A stretch of 64,000 nt of DNA from Pseudomonas lurida. GTDB lineage: Bacteria; Pseudomonadota; Gammaproteobacteria; Pseudomonadales; Pseudomonadaceae. Below are positions 28,026 to 37,731 of this stretch, one piece after another; the stretch's first letter is position 1, and each line of letters starts with the position of its first letter. A program made the position numbers and the translations under genes. The stretch is taken from assembly GCF_002563895.1 (NCBI RefSeq), contig NZ_PDJB01000001.1:913501-977500 (forward strand), given 5' to 3'. A model generated the notes under the pieces. The model did no database searches. It saw nothing but the letters and a program-made list of their open reading frames with translations, and was not told the DNA's origin.

Positions 28026-28331
28026 ATGACCACGACTGAAATGACCCAGGAAGTTCGGCACCAAGCAGCCCTCGAAAAATACCTCGAGGAATCGCCGCAG
28101 CTTAGAGAAGAGATCAAGGACCTGAGCGCCGATGATCAGCGCGATCAGATTCAGTGGGCATTCGAGGACGAGGCCGAGAGCCAGGGCTACCAGCCCTGGG
28201 AGCTGACCCTCAAATACACCTCGACACCGGAAGAATTCGAAGCGGCACGGCTGGCCTTGCACAAAGAGGCGGCCGAGGTGCTGGGTGTCGAATGGGAAGA
28301 GTATTGCGAGATGAATGACTTGGTCGTTTAA
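28026..28331 (+). CDS. Conserved hypothetical protein (DUF6388-like)
   Basis: A 101-residue acidic soluble protein starting MTTTEMTQEVRHQAALEKYL, with a C-terminal block ARLALHKEAAEVLGVEWEEY. It resembles a small Pseudomonas family I recall as DUF6388; function unknown. Predicted all-helical, no cysteine motif beyond one Cys. Stands alone between tRNA-Thr and nadC. Confidence 0.72.
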   Translation: MTTTEMTQEVRHQAALEKYLEESPQLREEIKDLSADDQRDQIQWAFEDEAESQGYQPWELTLKYTSTPEEFEAARLALHKEAAEVLGVEWEEYCEMNDLVV

Positions 28332-28341
28332 AAGCAGCCGC

Positions 28342-28390
28342 AAGTTTCAAGCTGCAAGCTGTTATCCAGCCTTCTTGCAGCTTGAAGCTT
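28342..28390. repeat. Long inverted repeat (hairpin) between DUF6388 gene and nadC
   Basis: Arms 28342-28358 and 28374-28390 pair over 17 positions with one G-T wobble (core TTCAAGCTGCAAG / CTTGCAGCTTGAA) around a 15-base loop. It lies between convergent genes and has no strong T run, so it may be a repeat element that also insulates transcription. Confidence 0.75.
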
Positions 28391-28405
28391 ACCGCTTGCA
28401 ATGCC

Positions 28406-29254
28406 TTAGATACTAAGGCGCATCGACAAGTCTACCGCCTTCACATCCTTGGTCATCGCGCCAATGGAGATGTAATCCACACCCGTCTCGGCAATGGGCA
28501 GCAGGGTGCTTTCATTGATCCCGCCGCTGGCCTCCAGCTTGGCCTTGCCGCCGTTGAGGCGCACGGCTTCACGCATATCCTCCAGGCTCAACTCATCGAG
28601 CATGATGATGTCGGCGCCTGCCGCCAGGGCTGCGCGCAGCTCCTCCAGGCTTTCCACCTCGATTTCCACCGGCTTGCCGGGCGCGATCTTGTGGGCAGCG
28701 GTGATCGCCTCGGCAATGCCACCGCAGGCGGCGATATGGTTTTCCTTGATCAGGAACGCGTCATACAAACCGATACGGTGGTTGTGGCAGCCGCCGCAGG
28801 TGACTGCGTACTTTTGTGCCAGGCGCAGGCCCGGCAGGGTCTTGCGGGTATCCAGCAGCTTGACCTGGGTGCTGGCGACAAAGTCCGCCAAAAATTGGGC
28901 GCGGGTGGCGACCCCGGAGAGCAATTGCAGGAAGTTCAGTGCACAGCGTTCGCCGCTGAGCAGCGAACGTGCCGGGCCTTCGAGGTGGAACAGTACCTGG
29001 TTGGGGCTGACACGCTCACCATCGGCCACCTGCCAATGCACGGCAACCCTCGGGTCTAGCTGGCGAAACACCGCATCCACCCAGGCTGTACCGGCGATAA
29101 CCGCCGCGTCGCGGGTAATGATCGTGGCCGTCGCCAGCCGCTCGGCCGGGATCAACTGCGCAGTGATGTCGCCGCTGCCAATGTCTTCCAGCAGTGCGCG
29201 GCGCACGTTGGCTTCGATTTCGGCGGTGAGGTCGGCAAGACGGAGATTCGGCAT
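28406..29254 (-). CDS. nadC: Nicotinate-nucleotide pyrophosphorylase (quinolinate phosphoribosyltransferase)
   Basis: A 282-residue enzyme joining quinolinate and PRPP to give nicotinate mononucleotide in NAD synthesis. Visible motifs: [54 protein letters not shown], and the C-terminal phosphate loop LEASGGI followed by [19 protein letters not shown]. Start ATG 29254; the frame continues upstream without protein-like sequence. Confidence 0.97.
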   Translation of the reverse strand: MPNLRLADLTAEIEANVRRALLEDIGSGDITAQLIPAERLATATIITRDAAVIAGTAWVDAVFRQLDPRVAVHWQVADGERVSPNQVLFHLEGPARSLLSGERCALNFLQLLSGVATRAQFLADFVASTQVKLLDTRKTLPGLRLAQKYAVTCGGCHNHRIGLYDAFLIKENHIAACGGIAEAITAAHKIAPGKPVEIEVESLEELRAALAAGADIIMLDELSLEDMREAVRLNGGKAKLEASGGINESTLLPIAETGVDYISIGAMTKDVKAVDLSMRLSI

Positions 29255-29419
29255 AACAGGCTCCACATACAAAGTGCCTCGATTATAGGGGCAGTGTGCG
29301 TTCGAACCCAGGCTCACCACTCATTTACCGCGCATTGGCAGAGTTTGCTGGCGCAACCCCCCTCATATGCAAGATAATCTGGCGCCTTGCAATTGGCGTC
29401 ATAGCTTTGACGTTCTGGT

Positions 29420-29433
29420 GATAACCGGTTATC
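29420..29433. promoter_or_regulatory. Perfect 14-bp palindrome upstream of the DUF1631 gene
   Basis: GATAACCGGTTATC is a perfect dyad 67 bases before the DUF1631 start codon. The position fits an operator, but I do not recognise the binding protein, and no -35/-10 can be assigned confidently (TTGACG at 29407-29412 is the best -35). Confidence 0.4.
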
Positions 29434-29499
29434 CCTGGTTCCCGACGGGACCCTTACCCGATCTTTCCCCACCCAATACCGCCGTTTCAGGAGGCCAGG

Positions 29500-31647
29500 A
29501 TGCACAATGACGGAAAGGTGGTGCCAATCAACAAGGCACACGCTACGCCATCGCCGCTCGCCCGACTGCCGGTGGTGTTGCTGCAGGTCCGCGACAAGGC
29601 GGCGCAACAGTTGCAACAAGGTCTTCAGGACCTGTTCGATAACGCCGACGACACATTGTTCGAGATGGCCGACAAGGCGCGCAATAACCGCGATCACCAT
29701 ATTTTCTTCGAAGCCATGCGCGACCTGCGCCTCAAGCGCAAGAATTTCGAACGCGTGTTCATGGAGCGTCTTTTCGAAGCCTTTGCCGGCCTGGGCCAGG
29801 CAGGGCGAGGAGAGTTGCAACTGGTACCGGTGGTCTCCTATGACGCGGTGCCGGGTTCCTCCAGGGATAATCTGGAAAAAGCCGTCGCGCTCGAGGCCAT
29901 GCTGGAGCGGGTGCGGCACCGTGACGGTCTGGCGCTGGGGCAGCTCACGGCGCGTTTGAGCGTTTTGCTCGGCAACCGCCTGGATGATCGTGAGAACCCC
30001 CTAGGGCCTGCGCTGCTGTGTGAGTTTTTCTTGCGGGCGGGACGCAGCCTGGGCGTGGAGATCCGCGTCAAACTGATCATGCTCAAACTGTTTGAAAAAT
30101 ACGTGCTCAGCGATGCCGACCAACTCTACGGCGAAGCCAACCAGCTGTTGGTCGCAACGGGTGTATTACCTGAGCTCAAGGCCATACCGTCGCGCCGCCC
30201 TGATGGGCGTGCGGACCGTGAACATCCACAAGAAGACAGTTCGCCGGCCGCCGACCAGCCCGCCGACGAAAATGGCCAGGAAGCTTTCGCCGCGCTGCAG
30301 CCGTTGCTCACAGGGGTGCGTGGCAGCGTGGCGCCGACACTTGAGGCCAGCGCCGAGCCGCTGCCCATTTCCACCCGAGATCTGCTGCGCCTGCTCTCCC
30401 ATTTGCAGCAGTACGTGCCGGAGCCGGAGGTAGAAGATGATTTCGACCTGCGTAGCCAGCTAGGACAGTTGCTGACCCGTGTCAGCGTCAAGAGTGGCAA
30501 GTCACGGGTGGTGGAAGAGGCGGACGAAGACGTGATCAATCTGGTCGCGCTGATGTTCGAGTTCATCCTCAACGACCGCGCCGTGCCTGATGCCTTCAAG
30601 GCCTTGATCGGTCGCTTGCAGATCCCGATGCTGAAAGTAGCGTTGCTGGACAAGAGCTTTTTCAGCCGTGCCAGCCACCCGGCGCGGCGCCTGCTCAATG
30701 AAATCGCAGCCGCAGCCTTGGGCAACAGCCCCTGTGAGGACTACGCGCGCGATCACCTCTACCTGCGCATCGAGCAGGTCGTGCAGCGCCTGCTCAACGA
30801 GTTTGTCGAAGATGCGTCGATTTTTTCCCAGTTGCTTGCCGAGTTCAGTGCCTTTACCGCCGATGAGCGCCGACGCAGTGACTTGCTTGAACAACACACC
30901 CGTGACGCCGAAGCCGGGCGCGTGCGCACCGAAGCCGCCCGCCAGCACGTGGCCGATGTTCTGAATAAACGGCTGTTGGGCAAGGTCCTGCCACGTCCGG
31001 TCGTGCAGTTCCTGCAGCAGGCGTGGAGCCAGGTGCTGTTGCTGGCCAGCCTCAAGCACGGCGAACAATCCGTACAGTGGCAAGCGGGGCTGCGCACCAT
31101 GGACGAGTTGATCTGGAGCGTCGGCCTGCAGCAAGACACCGAAGCCGGGCGCCATTTGCTGGAGCAACTGCCGGGCTTGCTCAAGGCCCTGCGCGACGGC
31201 TTGACCAGCGCCGCGTTCGACCCCTTCAGTACGCGCGAATTCTTTGTGCGTCTGCAGGCCCTGCATGTCCAGGCACCGGGAGGCGTCGATGAGTTGATCG
31301 AAGTGCGTGAGCCGTTTGTGTTGAGTGCGTTACCCGACCCCGTCACCGACCTGCCGGACAACGACCCCGACCTGCTCAAGGCTCGCCAACTCAAGGTCGG
31401 CAGCTGGATGGTGTTCCAGGAAGACGAAGCCAGGACGCTGAGATGCAAGTTGACGGCGATCATGGCACCGGCCAACACCTATGTCTTCATCAGTCGCACG
31501 GGGCTCAAGGTGCTGGAGAAGAGCGCCGGCCAACTGGCCTTGGCATTCAAGCGTGGCGCGCTGCATACCCTGGATGATGGCCCTTTGTTCGAGCGCGCGC
31601 TGGCCGCCGTCGTGGGCAAGCTGCGTCAACTCAATCACGGCAAGTGA
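29500..31647 (+). CDS. Large conserved protein of unknown function (DUF1631 family)
   Basis: A 715-residue cytoplasmic protein without signal peptide or transmembrane segment, starting MHNDGKVVPINKAHATP after an AGGAGG-like site. It contains the DUF1631 family core, with helical blocks such as DLFDNADDTLFEMADKARNN, and a C-terminal PilZ-like segment (LKVGSWMVFQEDEARTLRCKLTAI, then FISRTGLKVLE). The C-terminal pattern suggests a possible c-di-GMP-related beta barrel, but the RxxxR signature is not obvious. A Ser/Pro-rich linker occupies about 230-300. Function unknown; it sits at this place, between nadC and ampD, in other pseudomonads. Confidence 0.85.
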   Translation: MHNDGKVVPINKAHATPSPLARLPVVLLQVRDKAAQQLQQGLQDLFDNADDTLFEMADKARNNRDHHIFFEAMRDLRLKRKNFERVFMERLFEAFAGLGQAGRGELQLVPVVSYDAVPGSSRDNLEKAVALEAMLERVRHRDGLALGQLTARLSVLLGNRLDDRENPLGPALLCEFFLRAGRSLGVEIRVKLIMLKLFEKYVLSDADQLYGEANQLLVATGVLPELKAIPSRRPDGRADREHPQEDSSPAADQPADENGQEAFAALQPLLTGVRGSVAPTLEASAEPLPISTRDLLRLLSHLQQYVPEPEVEDDFDLRSQLGQLLTRVSVKSGKSRVVEEADEDVINLVALMFEFILNDRAVPDAFKALIGRLQIPMLKVALLDKSFFSRASHPARRLLNEIAAAALGNSPCEDYARDHLYLRIEQVVQRLLNEFVEDASIFSQLLAEFSAFTADERRRSDLLEQHTRDAEAGRVRTEAARQHVADVLNKRLLGKVLPRPVVQFLQQAWSQVLLLASLKHGEQSVQWQAGLRTMDELIWSVGLQQDTEAGRHLLEQLPGLLKALRDGLTSAAFDPFSTREFFVRLQALHVQAPGGVDELIEVREPFVLSALPDPVTDLPDNDPDLLKARQLKVGSWMVFQEDEARTLRCKLTAIMAPANTYVFISRTGLKVLEKSAGQLALAFKRGALHTLDDGPLFERALAAVVGKLRQLNHGK

Positions 31648-31708
31648 TCGCAACCGGAGGGTCGAACGCGGCATACTGGTCACACGTTGTCTCGTTCAAG
31701 GAACCTGT

Positions 31709-32272
31709 ATGCAGTTGGACCCCACCAGCGGTTGGTGCCAGGGCATTCGTCATTGCCCTTCGCCCAACTTCAACGAGCGCCCCGCAGGCGAAATCTCACT
31801 GTTGGTGGTGCATAACATCAGCCTGCCACCGGCGCAGTTCGGTACGGGCAAAGTGCAGGAGTTTTTCCAGAATCGCCTGGATGTCACGGAACATCCCTAC
31901 TTTGAGGGGATAGCTGACCTACGAGTGTCTGCGCATTTTCTGATTGAGCGTGATGGCGCGGTGACGCAGTTTGTGTCCTGCCTCGACCGGGCCTGGCACG
32001 CCGGGGTCTCGCAGTTCGAGGGGCGGGACACCTGCAATGACTTTTCCCTGGGGGTGGAGCTGGAAGGGACCGATGATCAAGCGTTCACCGATGCCCAATA
32101 CGCCTCGCTGATCGACCTGACCCGCCAGTTGCTGGCAGCTTACCCAGGCATCACTGCCCAGCGCATTTGTGGTCACAGCGATATCGCTCCGGGACGCAAG
32201 ACTGATCCCGGCCCCGCTTTTGATTGGGCGCGCTTTCGCAGCGCCTTGCAGGATGGAGGACACGCACGATGA
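31709..32272 (+). CDS. ampD: 1,6-anhydro-N-acetylmuramyl-L-alanine amidase AmpD
   Basis: A 187-residue cytoplasmic zinc amidase that cleaves the peptide from anhydromuropeptides during peptidoglycan recycling, which keeps the beta-lactamase inducer low. Zinc ligands are visible at His35 (LLVVHNIS), His156 and Asp166 (CGHSDIAPGRKTDPG), matching E. coli His34, His154 and Asp164. Start ATG 31709 gives the family length. Its stop overlaps the ampE start by four bases. Confidence 0.96.
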   Translation: MQLDPTSGWCQGIRHCPSPNFNERPAGEISLLVVHNISLPPAQFGTGKVQEFFQNRLDVTEHPYFEGIADLRVSAHFLIERDGAVTQFVSCLDRAWHAGVSQFEGRDTCNDFSLGVELEGTDDQAFTDAQYASLIDLTRQLLAAYPGITAQRICGHSDIAPGRKTDPGPAFDWARFRSALQDGGHAR

Positions 32273-33105
32273 GTTTCCTGGTGTTGGTGCTGGCGGTTTG
32301 GATCGAGAAGTTCTCGGCCTTGCGCCAGCGGTTGCAGCGTGACGGCGGTTGGCTGCGTGAACTGGCCAAGCTGGAATCGAGCCCACGCATGGGTAAGCAG
32401 CCTTGGCTGGTTCTGACGTTGCTGGTGTTATTGCCGGTGGCCTTGCTGGCGTTGTTGTTGCTGGTGCTGGAACCCGTGGCCTACGGACTGTTGGCGCTGC
32501 CGGTGCACCTGCTGATCGTCATCTACAGCCTGGGTCGCGGTGATCTGCTCGCCGGGCTCGGTCCGTTTCGCGATGCCTGGCGGCGTGGCGACCTGCAGGC
32601 TGCCGAACATGTGGCCGAGCGCGACCTGAGCCTGAGCGCCGACAGTGGCGAACAATTGCTCGAGCGTGTCCAAGGCCATCTGTTGTGGCAGGCCTACCAG
32701 AGCTTTTTCGCGGTGATTTTCTGGTACTTCCTGCTGGGCCCGGTTGCCGCCCTGGCCTATCGCCTGCTGGCGCTGGCGAGTGAGCACAGCAACAACCCCC
32801 TGGTGGCCGAACGTGCCGGGCAACTGCGCCACGCCTTCGACTGGTTGCCGGTACGCCTGCTGGCGGCCAGTTTTGCGTTGGTGGGCAACTTCGTCGCGGT
32901 GGGGCGCGTGATGCTGCACGAACTGCTGAACTGGGACATCAGCGCTGCCCAACTGGTGGAAAAGGTCGGCTTGGTCGCCGCCGAAATCCCGCAGCCGGCG
33001 GTAGGCCCCGACGGCATCAACAGCCTGGACCGGATTTGGGAACTGCTGCTACGTGCGGCGGTGCTGTGGTATGCCGGCTTCGCCATCTGGACCGTGTTGC
33101 CCTGA
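32269..33105 (+). CDS. ampE: Regulatory signalling membrane protein AmpE
   Basis: A 278-residue inner-membrane protein with about four transmembrane segments, starting MSFLVLVLAVWIEKFSALRQ, the AmpE/CobD-like pattern. In Enterobacteriaceae AmpE is encoded with AmpD and influences beta-lactamase induction; its biochemical role is unsettled. Strong GGAGGA ribosome-binding site within the end of ampD and a four-base overlap, so the two are co-translated. Confidence 0.93.
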   Translation: MSFLVLVLAVWIEKFSALRQRLQRDGGWLRELAKLESSPRMGKQPWLVLTLLVLLPVALLALLLLVLEPVAYGLLALPVHLLIVIYSLGRGDLLAGLGPFRDAWRRGDLQAAEHVAERDLSLSADSGEQLLERVQGHLLWQAYQSFFAVIFWYFLLGPVAALAYRLLALASEHSNNPLVAERAGQLRHAFDWLPVRLLAASFALVGNFVAVGRVMLHELLNWDISAAQLVEKVGLVAAEIPQPAVGPDGINSLDRIWELLLRAAVLWYAGFAIWTVLP

Positions 33106-33125
33106 CGGCGAGCACGGTCAGGAAA

Positions 33126-33157
33126 TGTGGGAGCGGCTTGCTCCCACAATTGTTTTT
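33126..33157 (+). terminator. Terminator of ampDE (REP-derived hairpin)
   Basis: A perfect 9-bp stem TGTGGGAGC / GCTCCCACA with a five-base loop and a following T-rich run, 20 bases after the ampE stop. The arms are those of the dispersed REP repeat, so a single REP unit seems to serve as terminator. Confidence 0.8.
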
Positions 33158-33276
33158 GCCGTGTCTTTCCTGTCGTTAACCTTAAGTTACAAAACTCCCT
33201 TTCAAATTGAGCTATACAGATGCTGGCTAACTGCCGCCCTGCGCCTCAATAAAAATAAAAGAAAGGGAGTTCACCT

Positions 33277-35307
33277 GTGAAGAGCTTGCTCTATCCGGCT
33301 GTCGCGCTGATGAATCGCCTGAGTTTTGGCATGAAGTTCAGCTTGATCAGCGTGTTGTTCCTGCTGCCCATGCTGGCGACCAACTATTACCTGGTGCGTG
33401 ATTCGTGGCGTGAATTCCAGGGCACCCGTGTGGAACTGCAAAGCCTCGACTTGCTCGGCAGCAGCCTGGCCCTGCGCCGCGACCTGGAAACCCTTAACAA
33501 CCAAGTGCAGATCAACGCCACCCTTGGCCAGTCCGGCAAGGCCGGTGACCTTGAGGGCAAGATCGGCACCTTGGAGCAAAGCGTGCTGGGCCGTCTGCAA
33601 AGCCTCAATGCCATGACCACCGAGCCTGAGCAAATCGCCGCTTTTGACAGTAAGCGTGATGAGTTGATTGCGGCTTTCAAGGCCCAGCAACAGGAAACAT
33701 CATTGCTGAGCAAGAGTGCACTGATCGGCAAGTTGCTCAACAAGGCGCAGATGCTCAGCCAGATCATTGCCAGCCAATCCGGCTTGAGCCGTGATCCCCA
33801 GAGCGACCTGCGCCAGCTCAGCGAGCTGGTCACCAGCGTGACTCCGCAAATCACCCAGGCCCTTGGCGAAGGGCGGGCAATGGGCGCGTATTCCCTGGGC
33901 CAAGGTTTTCTCAATTCGTCATCCAGTACGCGTTTTGACGAGCTGCTGCAGCAGTTGGAAAAACTCCAGGCCGAATATGGCCTGAAGTTGCAGGATGCCC
34001 TGGGCGCCAGCAACGCCGCCCACACCGCACTCGATAGCCTGGCCAAGGCCAGCAATGCCAGCCTCAAGCAAGGCAGCGAGTTGTTTGAAGAGCAAGTGGT
34101 GGTGGCCGAAACCCTCGACGCGCCCTGGCAGGGGTTCTACGACAGCGTCAGCCAGTTGATGGCCCGGACCTACCAGCTTGATGAAGCCACCCTCGCGTTC
34201 CTCGGCCAGCAGTTGGAGCAACGCCTGGCACAGAACCGCACGCACATGGTGGTACTGGTCTCGGCCCTGACGGCGGTGTTCCTGCTGATCTTCTATCTGT
34301 ACGCAGGTTTCTACGCGTCCACGCGCACCACACTGCGACGCCTGGGGGCGACGATGGACAAGGTGGCGGCCGGTGACATGACGGTCACTTTTGTTGCACA
34401 TAGCCGCGACGAGTTGGGTGACCTCGGCCAGGTGTTCAACGGTACCGTGGCGAAGATCCATGACCTGATCGAGCGCGTCGGGCATACCGTCAGCCAGGTT
34501 GAACTCCAGGCCGGCCAGGTGGAAACGGTCTCGGCCCGGAGCAACCAGGCGGTGTCGGGCCAACGTAGCCAGATCGAGCAGGTGGCGACGGCCATGAACC
34601 AGATGTCGTCCACCGCCCAGGAAGTCGCGCGCAGCGCGGCGGCAGCGGTCAACAGTGCCCACAGCGTCAACGATGAAACCGTCAGCGGGCGCGGCCTGGT
34701 GCAGTCCCAGCAGGGCAGCATCGCGCGGCTGGCGTCGGAGATCGACCAGTCGGTGCGGGTGATCAACCAACTGGCGACTGACAGCCAGTCCATCAGCAGC
34801 GTATTGGAAGTGATCAAGAGTATCGCCGAGCAAACCAACCTGCTGGCCCTCAATGCCGCCATCGAAGCAGCGCGGGCCGGTGAACAGGGCCGTGGTTTTG
34901 CGGTGGTGGCCGACGAGGTACGCACCCTGGCGCGACGCACACAGCATTCCACAGAAGAAATCGAACAGATGATCAGTCGCTTGCAGGGCGGTGTGGCGGC
35001 GGCAGTCAAGGCCATGGGCAGCAGTCATGAAATGGCGAATGGCACCGTGGGCCAGTCGGAAAAGGTCCAGCAGGCCCTAGAAAATATCCTCGGTGCCGTG
35101 GGCATGATCGTTGATCAGAACCAGCAGATCGCCGCTGCCGTAGAGCAACAGACCGCCGTCGCCCACGATATCGACCAGAACATCGTTGCAATCAATCGTG
35201 CCGGCGAACATGCCGCTGAAGGCGCACATCAGACCGAGGCCGCGAGCCGGCAGTTATCCATGCAGGTGATCGCGTTGAAGCAATTGATCGGTGCGTTTCG
35301 TGTGTAA
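33277..35307 (+). CDS. Methyl-accepting chemotaxis protein
   Basis: A 676-residue chemoreceptor: cytoplasmic N-terminus, first transmembrane helix (about 22-40), a large helical periplasmic sensor domain (about 41-322), second helix (about 323-345), HAMP, then the methylated signalling hairpin. The hairpin tip [21 protein letters not shown] is the invariant CheA/CheW contact. No C-terminal CheR-tethering pentapeptide is present (ends LIGAFRV). The ligand is unknown; the long helical sensor is not a Cache or PAS domain that I can recognise. It follows ampE as the PA4520-type receptor does in P. aeruginosa. Confidence 0.95.
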   Translation: MKSLLYPAVALMNRLSFGMKFSLISVLFLLPMLATNYYLVRDSWREFQGTRVELQSLDLLGSSLALRRDLETLNNQVQINATLGQSGKAGDLEGKIGTLEQSVLGRLQSLNAMTTEPEQIAAFDSKRDELIAAFKAQQQETSLLSKSALIGKLLNKAQMLSQIIASQSGLSRDPQSDLRQLSELVTSVTPQITQALGEGRAMGAYSLGQGFLNSSSSTRFDELLQQLEKLQAEYGLKLQDALGASNAAHTALDSLAKASNASLKQGSELFEEQVVVAETLDAPWQGFYDSVSQLMARTYQLDEATLAFLGQQLEQRLAQNRTHMVVLVSALTAVFLLIFYLYAGFYASTRTTLRRLGATMDKVAAGDMTVTFVAHSRDELGDLGQVFNGTVAKIHDLIERVGHTVSQVELQAGQVETVSARSNQAVSGQRSQIEQVATAMNQMSSTAQEVARSAAAAVNSAHSVNDETVSGRGLVQSQQGSIARLASEIDQSVRVINQLATDSQSISSVLEVIKSIAEQTNLLALNAAIEAARAGEQGRGFAVVADEVRTLARRTQHSTEEIEQMISRLQGGVAAAVKAMGSSHEMANGTVGQSEKVQQALENILGAVGMIVDQNQQIAAAVEQQTAVAHDIDQNIVAINRAGEHAAEGAHQTEAASRQLSMQVIALKQLIGAFRV

Positions 35308-35433
35308 GTAATGGGCGTAGGAACGGTCGCCTGTTGACGTGGTGCTTGTCCTGATTTCTTGGCGTCTCTTTTCTCGACCCCTGAATGGGTGAAAATTGTT
35401 TCACTCGATTCCACGTCCAGGGGAGGCACAGCG

Positions 35434-35865
35434 ATGAGCGCTGCAATCGGCATCAAGGGGCGCTGCGCCCATTGCGACATCACCTTTGAGCTCAAACCTT
35501 GGCAACTGAATGCCATTGCCATCGAAGAACCGTTCGATTGCCCTTACTGCCATCGGGTCGTGCAGTTGAGCTGCCCCCATCAATTGCGCCAGTTCAAGGC
35601 GCTTGACCACTGGGCGCTGGTTCAACCGAGCATGGTGGTGTTCACCTGCATGGTGCTGATCGTGGCGCTGGTGGCGGAGTGGGTGGGGCTGCTCAGTGTG
35701 ATCGGTCAGTTCAATGTCTCGCTGGCGGTGCTGCTGATGCACTTCCTGGCGTTGCGTTATGCCCGTTACCGGCAGCGCATGACCCTGGACTTGCAGGTGG
35801 TCACGCCGGCTCTACCAATTGAACAGCTCGCACGCATTGCGTGTGCTCGCCTCAGCCAGCAATAG
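35434..35865 (+). CDS. Zinc-ribbon membrane protein of unknown function
   Basis: A 143-residue protein with two N-terminal CxxC pairs (GRCAHCDIT and DCPYCHR), a likely zinc ribbon, followed by two transmembrane helices (SMVVFTCMVLIVALVAEWVG and NVSLAVLLMHFLALRY). GGGGAGG ribosome-binding site eight to nine bases upstream of ATG 35434. A 16-base dyad GTGAAA-ATTG-TTTCAC lies at 35389-35404, 30 bases upstream. Its last 54 bases overlap the convergent TatD gene on the other strand. Function unknown. Confidence 0.72.
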   Translation: MSAAIGIKGRCAHCDITFELKPWQLNAIAIEEPFDCPYCHRVVQLSCPHQLRQFKALDHWALVQPSMVVFTCMVLIVALVAEWVGLLSVIGQFNVSLAVLLMHFLALRYARYRQRMTLDLQVVTPALPIEQLARIACARLSQQ

Positions 35866-36588
35866 AGCATCGGTGCCCATGCGCTCGGCCAGGGCAGTGC
35901 AGATGGCCGGCAGATGCTCGGGGCTATTGCGTTGGCCAGGGAACATGGCAGGTGCCATGTCGGGTGAGTCGGTTTCCAGTACCACTGCATCCAGCGGCAG
36001 TTGCGCCAACACCTTGTGCATCCTCAGGGCCTGAGGCCAGGTGGCGGCGCCGCCCAGACCCAGCTTGAAGCCGAGCTTGATGTACTCGCGGGCTTCTTCA
36101 CGGCTCCCCGCAAACGCATGGATGATGCCGCCGCGGGGCAGGCGAATGCGCTTGAGGGTAGCGATCACCGCTGCGTGGCTGCGACGGACATGCAGCAAGG
36201 CTGGCAATTGGAAGTCGACCGCCAGCTTGAGCTGGGCTTCAAACAGGCTTTGTTGGCGGTCGCGGTCCAGGTGTTCGAGAAAGTAGTCCAGGCCGATTTC
36301 GCCCACCGCGCACAGTTGCCGGTGGCCTTGCAGGCGAGACAACCAGTCGCCCAATGCCGAGAGGTCAGCGGGGCGATGCTCATCGAGATACACCGGATGC
36401 AAGCCAAAGGCGGCGAACAAGCCTTCGTCCGCGTGCACCAGGTCCCACACGCGTTGCCAATTCTGCTGATACACCCCCAACACCACCATGCGCCGCACGC
36501 CCACTGTTCGGCTGTGGGCGAGGACGTCGCGGCGATCGCTGTCGAAATCCGGGAAGTCCAGGTGCGTGTGGGTGTCGATCAGCTCCAC
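35812..36588 (-). CDS. TatD-family metal-dependent DNase
   Basis: A 258-residue TIM-barrel hydrolase with the metal motif DTHTHLDF at the N-terminus, GEIGLDYF near residue 95, LLHVRRSH near residue 130, and ETDSPDMAP near the C-terminus. TatD/YcfH/YjjV relatives are 3'-5' DNases with a role in DNA repair. I prefer GTG 36588, giving MELIDTHTHLDF, because GAGG sits seven bases upstream; TTG 36594 is too near that site. It begins two bases after the fruR stop, so it is probably read from the fruR transcript. Confidence 0.9.
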   Translation of the reverse strand: MELIDTHTHLDFPDFDSDRRDVLAHSRTVGVRRMVVLGVYQQNWQRVWDLVHADEGLFAAFGLHPVYLDEHRPADLSALGDWLSRLQGHRQLCAVGEIGLDYFLEHLDRDRQQSLFEAQLKLAVDFQLPALLHVRRSHAAVIATLKRIRLPRGGIIHAFAGSREEAREYIKLGFKLGLGGAATWPQALRMHKVLAQLPLDAVVLETDSPDMAPAMFPGQRNSPEHLPAICTALAERMGTDALLLAEASTRNACELFNW

Positions 36589-36590
36589 GC

Positions 36591-37586
36591 TCAAGCCTCG
36601 TGAATGCGCTGCTTGAAGGTTCGGCCGATGGCGTGCACGCCAGGTTGGTACTGTTCCTCTTCGATAGCCGCCAGGGCCAGGCGCAGGGCGGTCTCGGCGA
36701 TCGACTGATGTTGCTGGGCCATGGCGTTGACCGGCAGCGGCAGGAAGTCCAGCAATTGGGTATCGCCAAAGGTGCCCAGTCGTAGCGGGCGTGACTTGAG
36801 CGGGAAGTCATGCAGGGCGTCGAACACGCCTTGCAGCAACACGTAGGAGGTGGTCACCAGTGCGTCAGGCAAATGCCCCAGTCGTTGCAGAAGTTGCTCC
36901 ATCAGCTGTCGGCCACAGTCGCGGCTAAAGGCTTCAGCGTGTTCGATGATCACCTCGCCGGTGAAACCTTCGAGGGCTTCACGGAAACCGGCGGCACGCT
37001 CCTGGCTGATGCTCAGTTCGGGCCGTGCGCCGATCAGCACGATCTGTTTGGGCAACGGTTGCAGCAGGCTGCTGGTTAATTGCTGGCAAGCCTGGCGGTC
37101 GTCGCTGACCACCGAGCAGAATTGATCCGAGCCCATCACCCGGTCGATGGCAATCACCGGCAAACCCTTGGCCTGCAGCTCGCGGTAACTGTCGTCGCTG
37201 GCCGGCAGGCAACTGGCGACAAACAACGCATCACAACGCCGGGCGCGGAACAGTTGCAGTAATTGGCGCTCGCTGTCGGCGTCGTCGTCGGAGCTGGCGA
37301 TCAGCAATTGATAGCCACGCGCCCGCGCGCCTTGCTCGAGGAGCTTGGCGATGCGTGCGTAACTGGGGTTTTCCAGGTCGGGCAGGATAAAGCCCAAGGT
37401 GCGGGTGTGCCGACTGCGCAGCCCGGCGGCCTGTGGGTTTGGGGTAAAGCCATGGGCTTGCACCACAGCACGCACCCGTTCGACGGTGGCGTTGCTGATG
37501 CGTTGCTGTTCGGCCTTGCCATTGATGACGTAGCTGGCGGTGGTCACGGACACACCGGCGAGACGTGCGATATCACTGAGTTTCAA
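36591..37586 (-). CDS. fruR: Fructose-responsive LacI-family repressor FruR (Cra)
   Basis: A 331-residue regulator: N-terminal helix-turn-helix (KLSDIARLAGVSVTTASYVI, then the hinge-proximal SNATVERVRAVV) and a periplasmic-binding-protein-like sugar domain. In P. putida the protein represses fruBKA and responds to fructose-1-phosphate. The start must be TTG 37586 (MKLSDIARLAG), with AAGGA nine bases upstream; the upstream open frame is not protein-like. Divergent from fruB, with its operator at 37732-37743. Followed two bases later by the TatD gene. Confidence 0.94.
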   Translation of the reverse strand: MKLSDIARLAGVSVTTASYVINGKAEQQRISNATVERVRAVVQAHGFTPNPQAAGLRSRHTRTLGFILPDLENPSYARIAKLLEQGARARGYQLLIASSDDDADSERQLLQLFRARRCDALFVASCLPASDDSYRELQAKGLPVIAIDRVMGSDQFCSVVSDDRQACQQLTSSLLQPLPKQIVLIGARPELSISQERAAGFREALEGFTGEVIIEHAEAFSRDCGRQLMEQLLQRLGHLPDALVTTSYVLLQGVFDALHDFPLKSRPLRLGTFGDTQLLDFLPLPVNAMAQQHQSIAETALRLALAAIEEEQYQPGVHAIGRTFKQRIHEA

Positions 37587-37731
37587 ACCGGGATTTCCTT
37601 GTTTTCTGGAGCTTGCCCCGACATTTTGTCCAATCGTAACCGATTCCAGCACCCGACCAATGTCTCAGCTCAAGTGCCGAGTGGTTCTTCAAGGATGCGC
37701 AATTAACGCGTAGTCTTCCATAAGATCTAGA

